Shown here piece after piece: positions 46,236 to 57,839 of a DNA stretch of 64,000 nucleotides. The DNA lies in assembly GCA_963971425.1 (NCBI GenBank), contig OZ020523.1, positions 19,511,105 to 19,575,104 of the forward strand, written 5' to 3'. The first letter of the stretch is position 1. Each line of letters begins with the position of its first letter. Origin of the DNA: Bryoerythrophyllum caledonicum (lineage: Eukaryota > Streptophyta > Bryopsida > Pottiales > Pottiaceae). Under the pieces are notes generated by a model. That model was not told the origin of the DNA. It searched no databases and saw only the letters and a list, made by a program, of their open reading frames with translations. A program made the position numbers and the translations under genes.

Positions 46236-47787
46236 ATGGATCCCGCAACCAGCACTGCTACTTCCACAAGCAACGGTCCAACGCCAAGCCGCCAACGGGC
46301 TCTACAACAAGTCCCGACAATCCAGGCACGTCAGCAGGTTGTTGCCTAGATGGTTGAAGACTGAACGCTACGGGGCCAACGAGGGTTGTATGGTTGGACA
46401 ATCCACGCATTTCTAAAGCATTTTCGAGGCTAACACAACACAAGCATAGTTCGGGCAATGTGGTGGTGGACGCTCAGAGACACAATTCTACCCCTCGTTG
46501 AATCCCTTAACAACGTCGTATTATCGTTTATCCGCAACACCAAGGGCAAGCGAAAACGAGTCCTAAACAAAGTTGTCAGTGGACGGGGCCCACAAAGGTC
46601 GGCTTGGGTCCAATGACTTTACCCACGTCTCTTCCATTCATTCGATGTCTACAAAAGTGTTGGAGTAAAGTTCTCTAATGTTGTCCTTCTTGAATTGACG
46701 CTCTCAATTCTTCTTGCCTTAGACTTGCCTTATACGTCCAATCTAGATATCCTAAGGATGATAGACTCCTCATACTAAAACCGACACTCTTGTGGATAAA
46801 ACAATTTATGGATGTACATTATAATGTTTTACTATCACAACGGGGCCGAATTTTTTTTTCTGCGGCTTGTCATTTGGAGGTTTTACAATGGAGATTTCAT
46901 TCTAGGGCGTTTGATGAAAATCTTTTTGAAAACTTGGATGAAACCCATTTTACCATTAATGTGGGCAATGGGCAAACTTTCGGTTTTTGTGGGGATTCAA
47001 TGGTAAAATATGCGGATGTTGTTGCTAAGGGGGAGGCAATGACGATGGCTGTTCGTATTTTGAGGGGTTGAGGTCCATCATAGAAGCCCCAGTGCTAATT
47101 TTCAGAAATGAAAACAACAACTATCCCATCCGTGGATTAAAGGATTCTATTCTTGGAGTGTCTTACCGAATGGCCCAAAAGGCTGGATGAACCAATCCAT
47201 GTTTCCTCAATACTTTGAGGATCCTCGAGCCTATCAATCGAATGTTCACAACCGCACTAAATACATTTGGGTAGACAATTGTATAGCGCACAACATCAGC
47301 CCTAGATTAGCCGTGGTTTTAGCTCAAACAAGATTCGTATTGAAATACTTACCTCCATGTTCAACTCATCTTTGTCAACGGGCGGACACTTTCATTATTT
47401 CCGAGATCAAAGATGCGTGGACAAAACGGTGGGAGACCAAAAAAACCCAACTTATTCAAATGAACGCTTGGCAAAACAATCCCCGCGGTTATGGTCAATG
47501 GTCCGGGAAACTTACCAATCTGGGTAAGAGATTTTTTCCTCCAATTAGCACCACTTCCGGTTGAAGATGATAATCGTTTAATTGATTGTGATAATATGTC
47601 GTATGCGCAAAAATCTATAACTAGATGTGGCCTAGCTTTAGGGTTGGATGACACTTGGACTATTAATCAATTATTTCCACACCTTCAAGATATCATTGCA
47701 AAACGCCGTCCATATTTTGAAGGAGTAGAGGTGCTAGATTTGCCTACGGCAAATGAATGTATATTTATGTGCTTTTTAACTTATTAA
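46236..47787 (+). pseudogene. pogo-like DDE transposase, frameshifted
   Basis: Conceptual translation in several frames follows a pogo-type (DDE_1) catalytic domain: LDETHFTINVG (first Asp, about 46,945), YIWVDNCIAHN (second Asp, about 47,275), LPPCSTHLCQRADTF (third Asp, about 47,385; 36 residues after the second), then KDAWTKRW. Frames break at about 47,070, 47,165 and 47,500, and the N-terminal part from the ATG at 46,236 (after a possible AG acceptor) has several stops. The pattern resembles the large pogo group common in oomycetes and found sporadically in plants. No terminal repeats were identified. It is a dead copy. Confidence 0.75.
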
Positions 47788-48218
47788 GTTGCCATGATAT
47801 TTGGCTTACTATGTCTATGTTCTTGTTTACCAATCTTTTCTTGCAGATGTATCCATTTCTTTTGTTGCAATTTTATTTTCCTTTCATGTCTATGTCATTC
47901 TTTTTTCACTTTTTTTGTTGCACATATTTCCTTCTTTTCACATTCCTTCCATGCTTAAGTCCTTCTTTTTTCACCTTTTTTTGTTGCACGCGTTTCATTT
48001 TTTTTCATTCCTTCCATGTCTAAAGTCTATTATTTTGCATTCTACTTCTTTCACATGTTTCAATTTTCTTCCACATGGTTTTCTTGGTTGCAATTTTATT
48101 TTCCCTCCATATCTATGTTCTATGTTTCTAGTCTACTTTTGCAAATGTTTCTTTATTCAAATCTAGGTTCTATTTTTTCCAATCATTTTTGTTGCAATTG
48201 CTTGTTTTTCTAAATGTA

Positions 48219-50891
48219 CAAAGGGTGACATTCAAATTGGCCGTTTAGTAGTTCCAGGGATAGTGTCCTACACTGCTGCCAACTTTGACACCCTCCCCAA
48301 AGCTGAGAAATTGTTATTTTACCATGAAACTTTGGGGACAGCATCATCTTTATGTTGAAAATATGCATACCAAATTTCAAGTCCAGGAGACTTATACAAA
48401 AAAACTTATGCAAGATCTACCAACATGGGGTAGCTGTGAGAAAAGTGTCACAACTGCCAACTTTGACACCCTCCCAAGAATTGAGGAAATTTTTTTTGCC
48501 CATGAAATTTTTGGAGCAAAAACATTTTTATGTTGTTTGCATGTGTGGAAAATTTCAAGTCCAAAAGACCCATACAAAAAATAATATTCCAAATCTACCA
48601 ACATGTGTAGTTTTGAGAAACAAAGGGGAAAACCATTTTACTACTTCCAATTTGACGCCCTCCTTAGGATTGAGTTTTTGTTGATACATAATGAAATTTT
48701 TGGCACAAGATCATCTCTACGCTGGTAACATGTGAGATAAATTTCAAAGCCAAAAGATGTACACAAAAAAGTTATTTCATATCTACCAACGTGTATGTCC
48801 TCCATTAGCGTCAATCACTGCTAGTAACCTAGAGGGCATAGAATGACATAGTTGAAGGAGCTTTGTACCATTGACTAGCTTCCACTCTCTTTCAAGAACT
48901 ACCTTCAATACATCTAAGCTTCTAGGACATTGTTTGCCATGTTGCACAACATCTTTTAACATCCTCCAAACGTTCTCGATTGGATTGAGATCGGGAGAGT
49001 TTGCAGGCCAGTTGAGCTTTTCGAGAAGGTGGCTTTGTCTCCATTCTTCACATATTTTGCTCCTATGGACGGGTGCCCCATCTTCCATAAGCACTCCTTG
49101 TGGAATTTGACCCATGAAATGAACCAATTTGGCATCGTAAACCACTTCTATAAAATCCTTAGCATAACGTTGACCTTTAGTCATAAAACAAGTTCTGACT
49201 TTTGTCCTCTGGCAAATGCGCCCCAAATCATTAAAGAAGTCCTTCCACTTTTAAAAGTAGGAGCTAGACAACTTGATGAATAACGCCATATGCACTTCTC
49301 CAAACATGAATTTGCCGAGAATTTTTTCCAATTTCAAAAGTAGATTCATCTGTCCAAACAACACGCTCCCACTCTTTTGCACTCCATCCACGGTACTTCT
49401 GAGCAAAAGCTAATCGTTGAGACATGTGACAAGGTGTCAAAAAAGGTTTTTTGACTGCAATTCGACTAAAAATGCCATTTTTATGTAAGACCCTTTGAAT
49501 AGTACGTCTACACACTTGAGTAGGACATGCATTGGTAATCTCTGAGAGTGAAGAGCAACGATGAGTTTTTGAGTAATGCACAATACTACGAACATCTCTA
49601 TCACTAAGCTTTTTAGCGTGACTTCCACCGCAAGGTTTGCGCTTGTAGGTTCCATCTTCTCTAAATGTTTTTACTAACCTTGTAACTGTTCTAATAGGAA
49701 CTCCAATAGTAGCTGCAATTTGAACTCCTGTAAATCCTCCCTCACTCAAACCTATGATGCGAGTACGAATTTCATCTGAAATTGCCATCATAAACTTATG
49801 GAGTGCGTGATGCTAGCTACAGCAGTAGAGTAGGGGTTAGAGCAGAGCAAGGGGGAGAGAAGGGAGCCAAGGCGCTGGAGCAGAGAGGAGAGAGAAGGGT
49901 CGCCAAAACACAAGCCCATATGCATACATGGAAAATCGTTTTGCTCTTAATCACTCATCATGTATGCCCAATGTGAATCAACACTCATGCATCCCACAAT
50001 ACAACACTCTCTGTTTTGAGGATTGTCTCAACATTCAATCTATCACAAATCACACACACCATTCCCTTTACATAGTGTTCAATAGATATTTAGAAGAAAA
50101 AATTTGTCATGTGTATAATGCACACTTTATGGCAAGGTGGATTCTTCTGCATGGATCACCTCTTCACTTCTTCATTTAGATGTTATTGATCTTTTTGAGA
50201 AGCATTTATGTTTGGTGGCTTACTCACATGATTGAGTTCAATGAAAAAGCATGAGGTGTCAAAGATATTTTGACATTTTCAATATGACCTTCAAATTGTT
50301 TATCATAGATACACATGTTGATAGATATGGAATAACTTTTTTTATGAATGTCTTTTGGCTTTGAAATTTATCCCACATGTTACCAACGTAGAGATGATCT
50401 TGTGCCAAAAATTTCATCATGTATCAACAAAAATTCAATCCTAAGGAGGGCGCCAAAGTTGGAAGTAGTAAAATGGTTTTCCCCTTTGTTTCTCAAAACT
50501 ACACATGTTGGTAGATTTGGAATATTATTTTTTGTATGGGTCTTTTGGACTTGAAATTTTCCACACATGCAAACAACATAAAAATGTTTTTGCTCCAAAA
50601 ATTTCATGGGCAAAAAAAATTTCCTCAATTCTTGGGAGGGTGTCAAAGTTGGCAGTTGTGACACTTTTCTCACAGCTACCCCATGTTGGTAGATCTTGCA
50701 TAAGTTTTTTTGTATAAGTCTCCTGGACTTGAAATTTGGTATGCATATTTTCAACGTAAAGATGATGCTGTCCCCAAATTTGTATGGTAAAATAACAATT
50801 TCTCAGCTCTGGGGAGGGTGTCAAAGTTGGAAGCAGTGTAGGACACTATCCCTGGAACTACTAAACGGCCAATTTGACTGTCACCCTCTTG
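48219..50891 (-). mobile_element. Tc1-type transposon with ~580-bp terminal inverted repeats
   Basis: A 2,673-bp element flanked by TA (48,217-48,218 and 50,892-50,893). The ends start CAAAGGGTGACA (left) and CAAGAGGGTGACA (right, complement) and stay inverted-repeat-like for about 580 bp (48,219-48,800 and 50,300-50,891), far longer than usual Tc1 ends. Each arm contains three ~180-bp subunits marked by 'aactttgacaccctc'. The transposase relic lies between the arms on the minus strand. The arms are very similar, so the insertion is fairly young although the gene is broken. Confidence 0.85.
48783..49791 (-). pseudogene. Tc1-type DD34E transposase, frameshifted
   Basis: Two main minus-strand frames. 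49,791-49,264 (175 residues) starts MMAISDEIRTRI, holds the helix-turn-helix DNA-binding region (about residues 5-110) and the first catalytic Asp in VVWTDESTF (Asp148). 49,226-48,783 has the second Asp in VLMEDGAPVH and the Glu of SPDLNPIENVW exactly 34 residues later: DD34E, the Tc1 signature. Between them SLMIWGAFARG is readable in a third position, so at least two frameshifts and a stop separate the parts. No active transposase can come from this copy. The gene occupies the middle of the TA-flanked element. Confidence 0.88.
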
Positions 50892-50893
50892 TA

Positions 50894-52786
50894 CATAAAA
50901 CCTTCTTCACCAAATGCACACCAAATGTTCTTCTTCTTTTCATACACTAAACGTCCACAAGTCAAAAAAATAAATTACAATCTTTACTTCAATTGACAAA
51001 TAGTGTAAAATTTGGCATTTAGTCTATAGTTTTGTCACTACACTAATTGTTGACTTTGCAATTAGTGTCAAAAGGTCTTATTTAGTGTCCACTACACTAA
51101 ATGCAATCTTTAGTGTAGTTTGGTTACACTAATGACCACCTTTGTTGTAGTGGTCCCCAAAACGTTGAAGCCACGATGACATCACACGCGGATTCCATTC
51201 CTCGGGGCTACAATCTAACTTGATAATATCACACCCTTCGTTTCACCAAAAAGTGTGATATAAATAAGGTGTGACATATTCAATAATGTAACATTTGGTA
51301 AATTTATGCATAATGTGATATTATTATTAAAAAAAACGTTTTTATTTTTTTTAAATAGAAAATTAAAAACAAAATAACAAACTCTGTGAGGCAAGATTTT
51401 GCAACCTAATCAATCACCATCAGATGGCCATCACTCACAAAAACAAAAAAACAAATCACCATCAATCCTCAACATAGAAGAATTTGCAGTATGCATCCAT
51501 CATCTACAAATGACCATTCCTTATGAAATCCGATCACCATTAATCCTAAAAAGGCAATGTAATACATATGCATCTACCACCATCAAATGACCATCACTCA
51601 CTAAAACATATCACCAATGACCAATACATATCACCAACAATGACCAATCTCCTTCCCTGGCTAGACCATATTACCAGCATCCAAGAACCCAACAAACTCT
51701 CACAAAAATTGAAGGTAAATTTCACATGATATAAGTCACCACAAAACATACCTCACGCCGGGCAATGAAAACATTAATTGATGGAGATGCACAAAATAGA
51801 ATAGGAGGGCAACGATGGGAGTCAAAAATCATTTCTAAACTAAGACCAAAGCCTTGCATTGCAAAGGCACCTCCAGATGCTCTGTGACGGGACAACGAGG
51901 GGCTGTGACAGGATATCGACCAAGGGACGTTGGGTCCAAAGGAACACAAATTTGGTGATATCGGGTTTTGGGACAGGGCTCAGCGAGAACACATGGTTTC
52001 AAGACATGGGGGTTTGGCAATGGATAGGGTGAAGTGCAACAGGCGGACATGGACAAGGGCCAACTCATGGGTGGACAGGCTATAAATAGGGTTTGACCCT
52101 AAATCAATTCTGCAAGGGGAGCCTGCGAAGGGAAACGAGTTTGCTAGGAGAGGCGAGGACTCGCCCAAATTTTCAGCCACCAATTCTATTGATTCTCCAT
52201 AGTACCGCCAATTCTGTTCTGTATGTATCGTACTACTAAAGTTATGATCCTGCTCCAGACCAAAAGTCTCAGGCAATGCTTGGCAAGGATTCAAGCCCAA
52301 CAGTCTAAGAGCAACGGGAATGGTGACCGAGATATCATTCATCCGACACTTATTCATCTTTTCATCTGTTCACTTGTTATTGTCACACTTACACTACAGA
52401 TCTTGAAAATAAAAGAAAAGTGGTATTATCAAGGGTGATAGGGATAGAGCTTTGAACTAAAAAAGAAACTCGGTTTCAAGGTTTTGGGTGACAATATCAA
52501 GGTGTTCTACTAACAAGTGTGATGTTATCAAGGTTAGAGTGTACTATCAATTTGAGTCGTCGCGACAAATTGCATTCGGCGCGGCGCGCGCTGACCTCCC
52601 GCTGCGAACCAAGTGATATCTGAACGAACATTTCCCGCAATTCCAAGCTTTGCTTATCCCGCAACCTGATCGACGACAGAGCCCGCATCAGTCCTTGTGT
52701 CCAACTTAACGAAATGTCGCCTTCCGGACGTTTAGTCTGATCGAACAAGTGTAGAATATTAGTATGAGGAAGATGCCCAGTTGACC
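50894..52786. other. no gene; MITE fragments
   Basis: 51,000-51,155 contains several inverted 'cactacactaa' / 'ttagtgtagt' segments, a worn family I relative. 51,390-51,660 reiterates 'accatca...atgaccatcact' words. The remainder to 52,786 has no recognisable coding frame. Confidence 0.45.
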
Positions 52787-53022
52787 TTTTCTGTACCGAG
52801 CTAGTAATCGACTACTGATAATTCGACCGCAAAAAATAATATAATCTCGGCGAAGATTCACTGATCGAGGTTGCAGTAGTGGCTCTGGTCTGGGAGTCGA
52901 CGTTTTCCGTACCGAGCTAGCTAGTAATCTGACTGCAGAAACTGATATATAAGGGAAGGCAGTGATGTATACTCTCGGCGAAGATTCATATGTTCACTTA
53001 TCGAGGTTGCAGCAGTCTAGGT
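52787..53022 (+). repeat. tandem duplication (~116 bp x 2) in the hydrolase promoter
   Basis: 'taccgagctagtaatc', 'ctcggcgaagattca' and 'atcgaggttgcagYagt' appear in the same order at about 52,793-52,885 and 52,909-53,015. The right-hand copy contains the best TATA box. Confidence 0.75.
52946..52953 (+). promoter_or_regulatory. candidate TATA box of the alpha/beta hydrolase gene
   Basis: TATATAAG lies 436 bp before the start codon, within the second copy of the promoter duplication. The left copy has 'aataatataatc' at the equivalent place, a weaker match. A start site near 52,980 would leave a 5' leader of about 400 bp. Confidence 0.45.
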
Positions 53023-53381
53023 GTCTAGAAAGCTAGTTTCATTGGCTCTGATCGAGTCCATGTGCGTTTCCCGAACTAGTAGACGTTGTGTCGTCGTGGA
53101 GTTGAATTGTTGGCCAGCTTAGACTTCAGCAACAACAGAGAGCTCTAGCAAGTCTTCGCAACGTGTGTGATGAGGGTTGCGAGTCGTGTATCGTGAATTT
53201 CTAGAAAGTTTTTCTCGCAATTCTCTCTTTAGAACGTCGCCCTGATCAAACATTCGAGTGAAACTGGTGGAGATTGATCTAGAGGGTGATCCGAACAGGG
53301 GGACACTTTTGGGTGGTGAATTGCGAGTTCGACGTGTTGTTGATGTTGCTAGAGTTGGTGTGATTGTTTGTGGTATCCACG

Positions 53382-55986
53382 ATGGGCGGGGGGTGTTGGG
53401 GCGCGTTGAGCGTGGTGGAGTTCAAGATGCGGCTCTTGCGGCGGCACTTGAGGGCGTGCGGGCTGCGCGCGGAGGTTGTGGCGATCGACAGCGAGACGAC
53501 GATGCACTGCTGGACGCCGACGCCGCCGATGGCCGAGGCGGGCGTGTGGTCGATGCCCAACACGAAGCCGGCGCTGCTCCTCCTGCACGGGTTCGCGCCC
53601 AACGCGCTCCTGTGCTGGGAGCATCAGGTGGCCGCGTTCACCCGCGATTACAACGTGTACATCCCCGACCTGCTCTTCTTCGGGGGCTCCGTCACCGAGG
53701 GGAAACAGCGCTCCGAGACGTTCCAGGCCGAGTGCGTCGCGAAAATGCTGCAGTTCCTGGGCGTGCAGAACGACGTGGACGTCGTGGGCACCAGCTACGG
53801 CGGCATGGTGGCGTTCCGCATGGCGGAGAAGTTCCCGGAGTTCGTCAACAAGGTCGTGTTCTCGGACTCCGGGGTCTGCATGAGCCCCGACAACGACGCG
53901 CCGCTGCTCCGGAAGCACGGCATGACCCACATCTCCCAGATGCTCGTGCCGTCCTCCGTGTCCGACCTCCGCGCCGGCATCGACAGCGCCATGCATAAAC
54001 CCCCTTGGTTGCCGGACTTTGTGTGCCGAGACATCCTCAAGGTGTGTTGCGTGTTTTGGTGCCGTTTCTTTAGAATTAACTTGGTTTCCTCAAGGTACAG
54101 AGTTCTTGTTTCGATGTCTGAGGATTTCTGTTTAGTGTTTGGTATTGGATCTGGATGAGCTTCTCTCTGCAAAGGTATGACATAGTTCGTGTTTTGATGT
54201 GTAAGGATTGCTTTTTAGGGTTTGTTTTTTGGATTACAGTGAGCTTGTTTGCTGAGAGAATGGGATGTCTTTTAATGTTTAGGGTTGGGTTCTGGATTAG
54301 GATGAGCTTAGACGTGGCAGAGTTGTTGTTTCTCAGGGTTTGGTTTCGGTTCTCACCTTGTTTCCAAAAATTGATCCTTAGGGTATGGCACACTGTTTAG
54401 GGTTCATTTTCGCTTCTTTGCAGAGACACGATCCCTCAGATGAGGATTATACTACTTTTGTCTGCAGGATCTGACACACATGAAGAGTGATTACAGGCAT
54501 CCCATCCTATTGATCTGAATTTGGTATGAGATAAAGGTGGAATGGTTTTTCTGATTTTTGCTTCCAGACGTTGCACGAGGAGCATCGTGAGGAGAGGAAG
54601 CAGTTGCTGGATGCATTGGTGATTGGCACGGAGGCGGCGTTCCCGCTGCCAAAGCTGCAGCAGGGGCGTGTGTTGATCGTGTGGGGGGAGCATGATGCCA
54701 TCTTCAGCACAGACTTGGCCTACAAGCTCCAGAGGTTGGTACACGTTTTCTCCTCTCAATAATCATCTTCTTCTTTGTCAGAGACCAGCATTTGCCATCC
54801 TGTGATACACATACATCCTGTCATGTAGGAAATTACTGAAGTGTAGGTCAATCTTTCCGCCGCCTTTTGTGAAAGGTGTGGCTGGCAGCTTTGTTGAAGT
54901 TTGTCATGTCAGAGATCATTCTAGAAAAAGATGCCAAAACTGATCTTCTCAACATGGAGACTGATTCAGTTGCGGTCTCTGGCATGACACTGCAACAAAC
55001 GTGTGAGATAGACTCATTCTGCTGCAATGGATAATATGAGAAAAAAGTAAAGTAGAAAAGACAATGCATTACAAGCTCCAATTGGGTTTTAAAAATACAT
55101 ATAAAAGTACTTATAAAACAGAAATGACAGGGATGAAATGAATTTCTATTGCACGAACAATAATGTCAAAATCTTGATAATGTCAATAATGTCAAAATCT
55201 TAATAATGTCAATAATGTCAAAACAATAATGTCAAAATCTTTTGACTCGGCCTTTCTCCAAGTCATACTCTAGTTGAACTACCCAGTTGACTTAAAACCA
55301 CCAGATTTCTATATCATAGTTAAGTTTGAGGAGCAACATATCATTTTTTTTAGTATATCATGAGGGATGTCATAAAATCATGTCATGTACAAGTGTTCAC
55401 TGTTCACAATCCAATGTACAATGTAAACAATCATGTACAATGTTTCCATGCTTTCTCTTGTGCCAAAAAAAACTACTCTTGTTCTGAGCACCGTACTCTG
55501 ACACCCCTCGTTACCATATTCTATCAAGATATGGGACCCATCCAAGTGTGACCATGTGTCAGCAATCTAGAGCTTTCAGTGTTCACAATCCAATGTTTAC
55601 ATTGTAGAGCCTTCACAACTGTTTGCAGTCAGTTTTGAATGACATAGTGGAACATGTTTACATAACAGGAAATATGAGTGGTTGCTTTGCATGCATATTA
55701 GAGCTCATGCTTATAGTTGATGCAAATCCTTCAAAATTGACGCAAAATTGTGGTAGGTTGGTAGTTATTCACCATGAGATTAAAGGCAGCTTTAGTCAAA
55801 CCCCTGGATTTTGCCGTGAGCTGCTGAGGATTAATCGCAAACATTTGGACATGTGATGGCAGGCACTTGGGACAAAGTGCGGAGGTGATTGTGATGAAGA
55901 ATTGTGGCCATGCGCCTCAGGCGGAAAATCCCAAAGAGTACAATCAGATTATTTTGGACTTCCTCAAGAGCTCTGCGTCTCCTTAA
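53382..55986 (+). CDS. alpha/beta-hydrolase fold protein
   Basis: Serine hydrolase of the plant alpha/beta-hydrolase superfamily; substrate unknown (esterase or lipase-like). Exons 53,382-54,041, 54,568-54,734 and 55,863-55,986 give 316 residues; junctions are phase 0 and phase 2 and all introns are GT...AG. Motifs: oxyanion loop LLLLHGF (65-71), nucleophile elbow GTSYGG (Ser138), acid Asp263 in VWGEHD, His292 in NCGHAP. The triad and spacing are complete, so it is probably active. No signal peptide or membrane anchor is obvious. The ATG at 53,382 is the first in a good context; the larger plus-strand frame beginning at 53,258 is a shadow. The stop codon TAA lies inside a TTAA transposon target, and the element starts with the very next base, so the native 3' UTR has been displaced. 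Confidence 0.9.
55155..55245. repeat. tandem repeat in hydrolase intron 2
   Basis: 'aataatgtcaaaatctt' is reiterated about four times with partial units between. The intron is long (54,735-55,862) and holds no ORF of note. Confidence 0.75.
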
Positions 55987-56734
55987 CCCTTTGGCACCTG
56001 GGAGATCCTAAATGGGACGATTTTGGTGTTAAAACTCAATTTTCATGAAATCCATGAGGAATTAGGTTGTGGAGTTAAAGTTCAGATTTGCGCACACATG
56101 AGATGAACACTCTGCAAAAAAAATAAAAAATCATGATTTGGAGTTATAGAACTCATGGAAAGGCTAGGAATACAACACAAAATACATCAAATACACTGAA
56201 ATACAATGAATACCATGCCGCATACTATGTTGTATTTCATACACATGTAAAATAATTTTGATCTTAAATTTTAACTGAAATTTGTCTGCGAGAGATTCTT
56301 CATTGTTCTGTGGTTGTCAATATCTCTCGTCGCATACAATGTAGACAAAAGTTTTAAAAACCATCAACAATCATGTATAAATGTTTTCTTCACATGTGAT
56401 ATGTCAATGCGAAGCTATCAACCTAGTGCACATGTGAACCTCTTTTATTCAAAGTACAAAAATTCTTGTAAGAATCTATTGATGGATAAAGTAGTATACC
56501 CTCCAAAGTTCATAGTTTTCATTACCAATATACGGTAACTTAAAACACTATAATCTTTTCCATCAACCGTTGGATGTTGTGCAAAATTTTCCCAAAGTTC
56601 AAATCATGGTTTGAGTTCAATTTTGTAAGGTTGGATACTAAAATTAGGCATTGTATCTTCATACAAGTTAGGTCAAAAGAAAAAAATCAGCAAATATCTT
56701 GGTTTTGGAGAGACATGAACTGGGTGCCAAAGGG
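55987..56734. mobile_element. TTAA-target element, family A copy 3, at the hydrolase stop codon (748 bp)
   Basis: Inverted ends CCCTTTGGCACC / GGTGCCAAAGGG between TTAA at 55,983-55,986 and 56,735-56,738. The interior is colinear with 5,678-7,368 and 10,888-11,668. Its left TTAA supplies or preserves the TAA stop of the hydrolase gene, and the element must act as the start of the gene's 3' UTR. Confidence 0.87.
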
Positions 56735-56980
56735 TTAAGATGGGTCAAGTCACCCCTGTCACCTAATTTTAAGAGGCATTCAACTTACGATGGTTTCAAG
56801 TTATTTTCACTCTCCACACGTACTTCATATCAGCAACTATCAAAGGCACCATGGCCTTGGTGTATCAAAAATTTATTATTTTCTGCTTTGGCCAGGAGAC
56901 TCAAACTTCACAATATCCTCGCTCTCTTCAGACCTACAAAATTGATCCGAAGTCAAAAAGTTCCTCGCAGTCTCCACTCC

Positions 56981-57040
56981 AACCATAGTCTTAGGGAAGG
57001 AAATTGGAGGAACCATAGTCTTAGGGAAGGAAATTGGAGG
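56981..57040. repeat. perfect 30-bp tandem duplication
   Basis: Two identical adjacent copies of a 30-bp unit starting 'aaccatagtcttagggaagg'. The surrounding sequence has ordinary composition and no recognised gene. Confidence 0.95.
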
Positions 57041-57660
57041 TGCTTGGGAGGGCGACGGAGACGTGAAGGTATCCCTTGAGATGCAGATTCCATCCGGCAA
57101 AGAGATTCAATCCAAAATGTTTGGTTGGGCGGATTCCAGGACGGAACAGTCCAGGATTGTCTGGCAGACAACACTCTGTTATGAAGAGGGATATTTAAGT
57201 ATGTGTAGAGAAAAAATCATTTCCTTCCAAAAGGATTGATAATATTGAATGAAAATGTGACGAAATTGCGTACCATTGCACTCGGTATAATACAGTCAGC
57301 TCTCTTTACAACAACGTTGTTGGTTCTACCAGCTATATACAAAGGCTGCTATAGGAAGCAACTGTCATAGTGGACAGGGTGGGGAATGCACCTTGCGCCA
57401 GTGCAGGTGTTGCTATTATAAATAGAGAAGATATGTTCTAACCCAAATTGCATGTTATAAGGAGATTGTTGCATGTTGTAAGGAGATTGCTGGTGTACCA
57501 GATGCTCCTATAAAGAGAGCTCATCCATCACCTCTAATGCAAAAAAACCTTCATTCACCATGATTAGAGAGGCTGTACGCATTCCAACTTCCTGTCACAA
57601 GGTGGTTTAAGAGCAACCAACCATACTTAATGAAAAAACATGCAAGTATACGTCACTAGA

Positions 57661-57834
57661 CACTACAAGAAAACATGGTGTTTAGCAACGTTCGGAAAAA
57701 TTCCTAAGCAATGCCTAGGGGCTTGTTATTTAAAGAAGCATCACTAGTAGTATGGTATTATGTACAAAGCAAGCCCCTAGACATTGCTTAGAAATCTTTC
57801 AAAACAATGCTAAACACCCTATTTTCTTGTAGTA
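57661..57834. mobile_element. CACTA-type MITE (174 bp)
   Basis: Left end CACTACAAGAAAA and right end TTTTCTTGTAGTA (last base changed), flanked by AGA (57,658-57,660 and 57,835-57,837). Arms continue inward through 'gtgtttagcaa' and 'aagcaatgcctaggggcttg'. CACTACAAGAAAA with a 3-bp target duplication is the CACTA/EnSpm hallmark. No ORF. Confidence 0.85.
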
Positions 57835-57839
57835 AGAAG

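Noticed and set aside
53258..53998. 246-codon plus-strand frame and the long minus-strand frame opposite the hydrolase exon
   Set aside because: Arg/Ala-rich translations caused by high GC in other frames of the real exon; the frame at 53,382 carries the complete hydrolase motifs.
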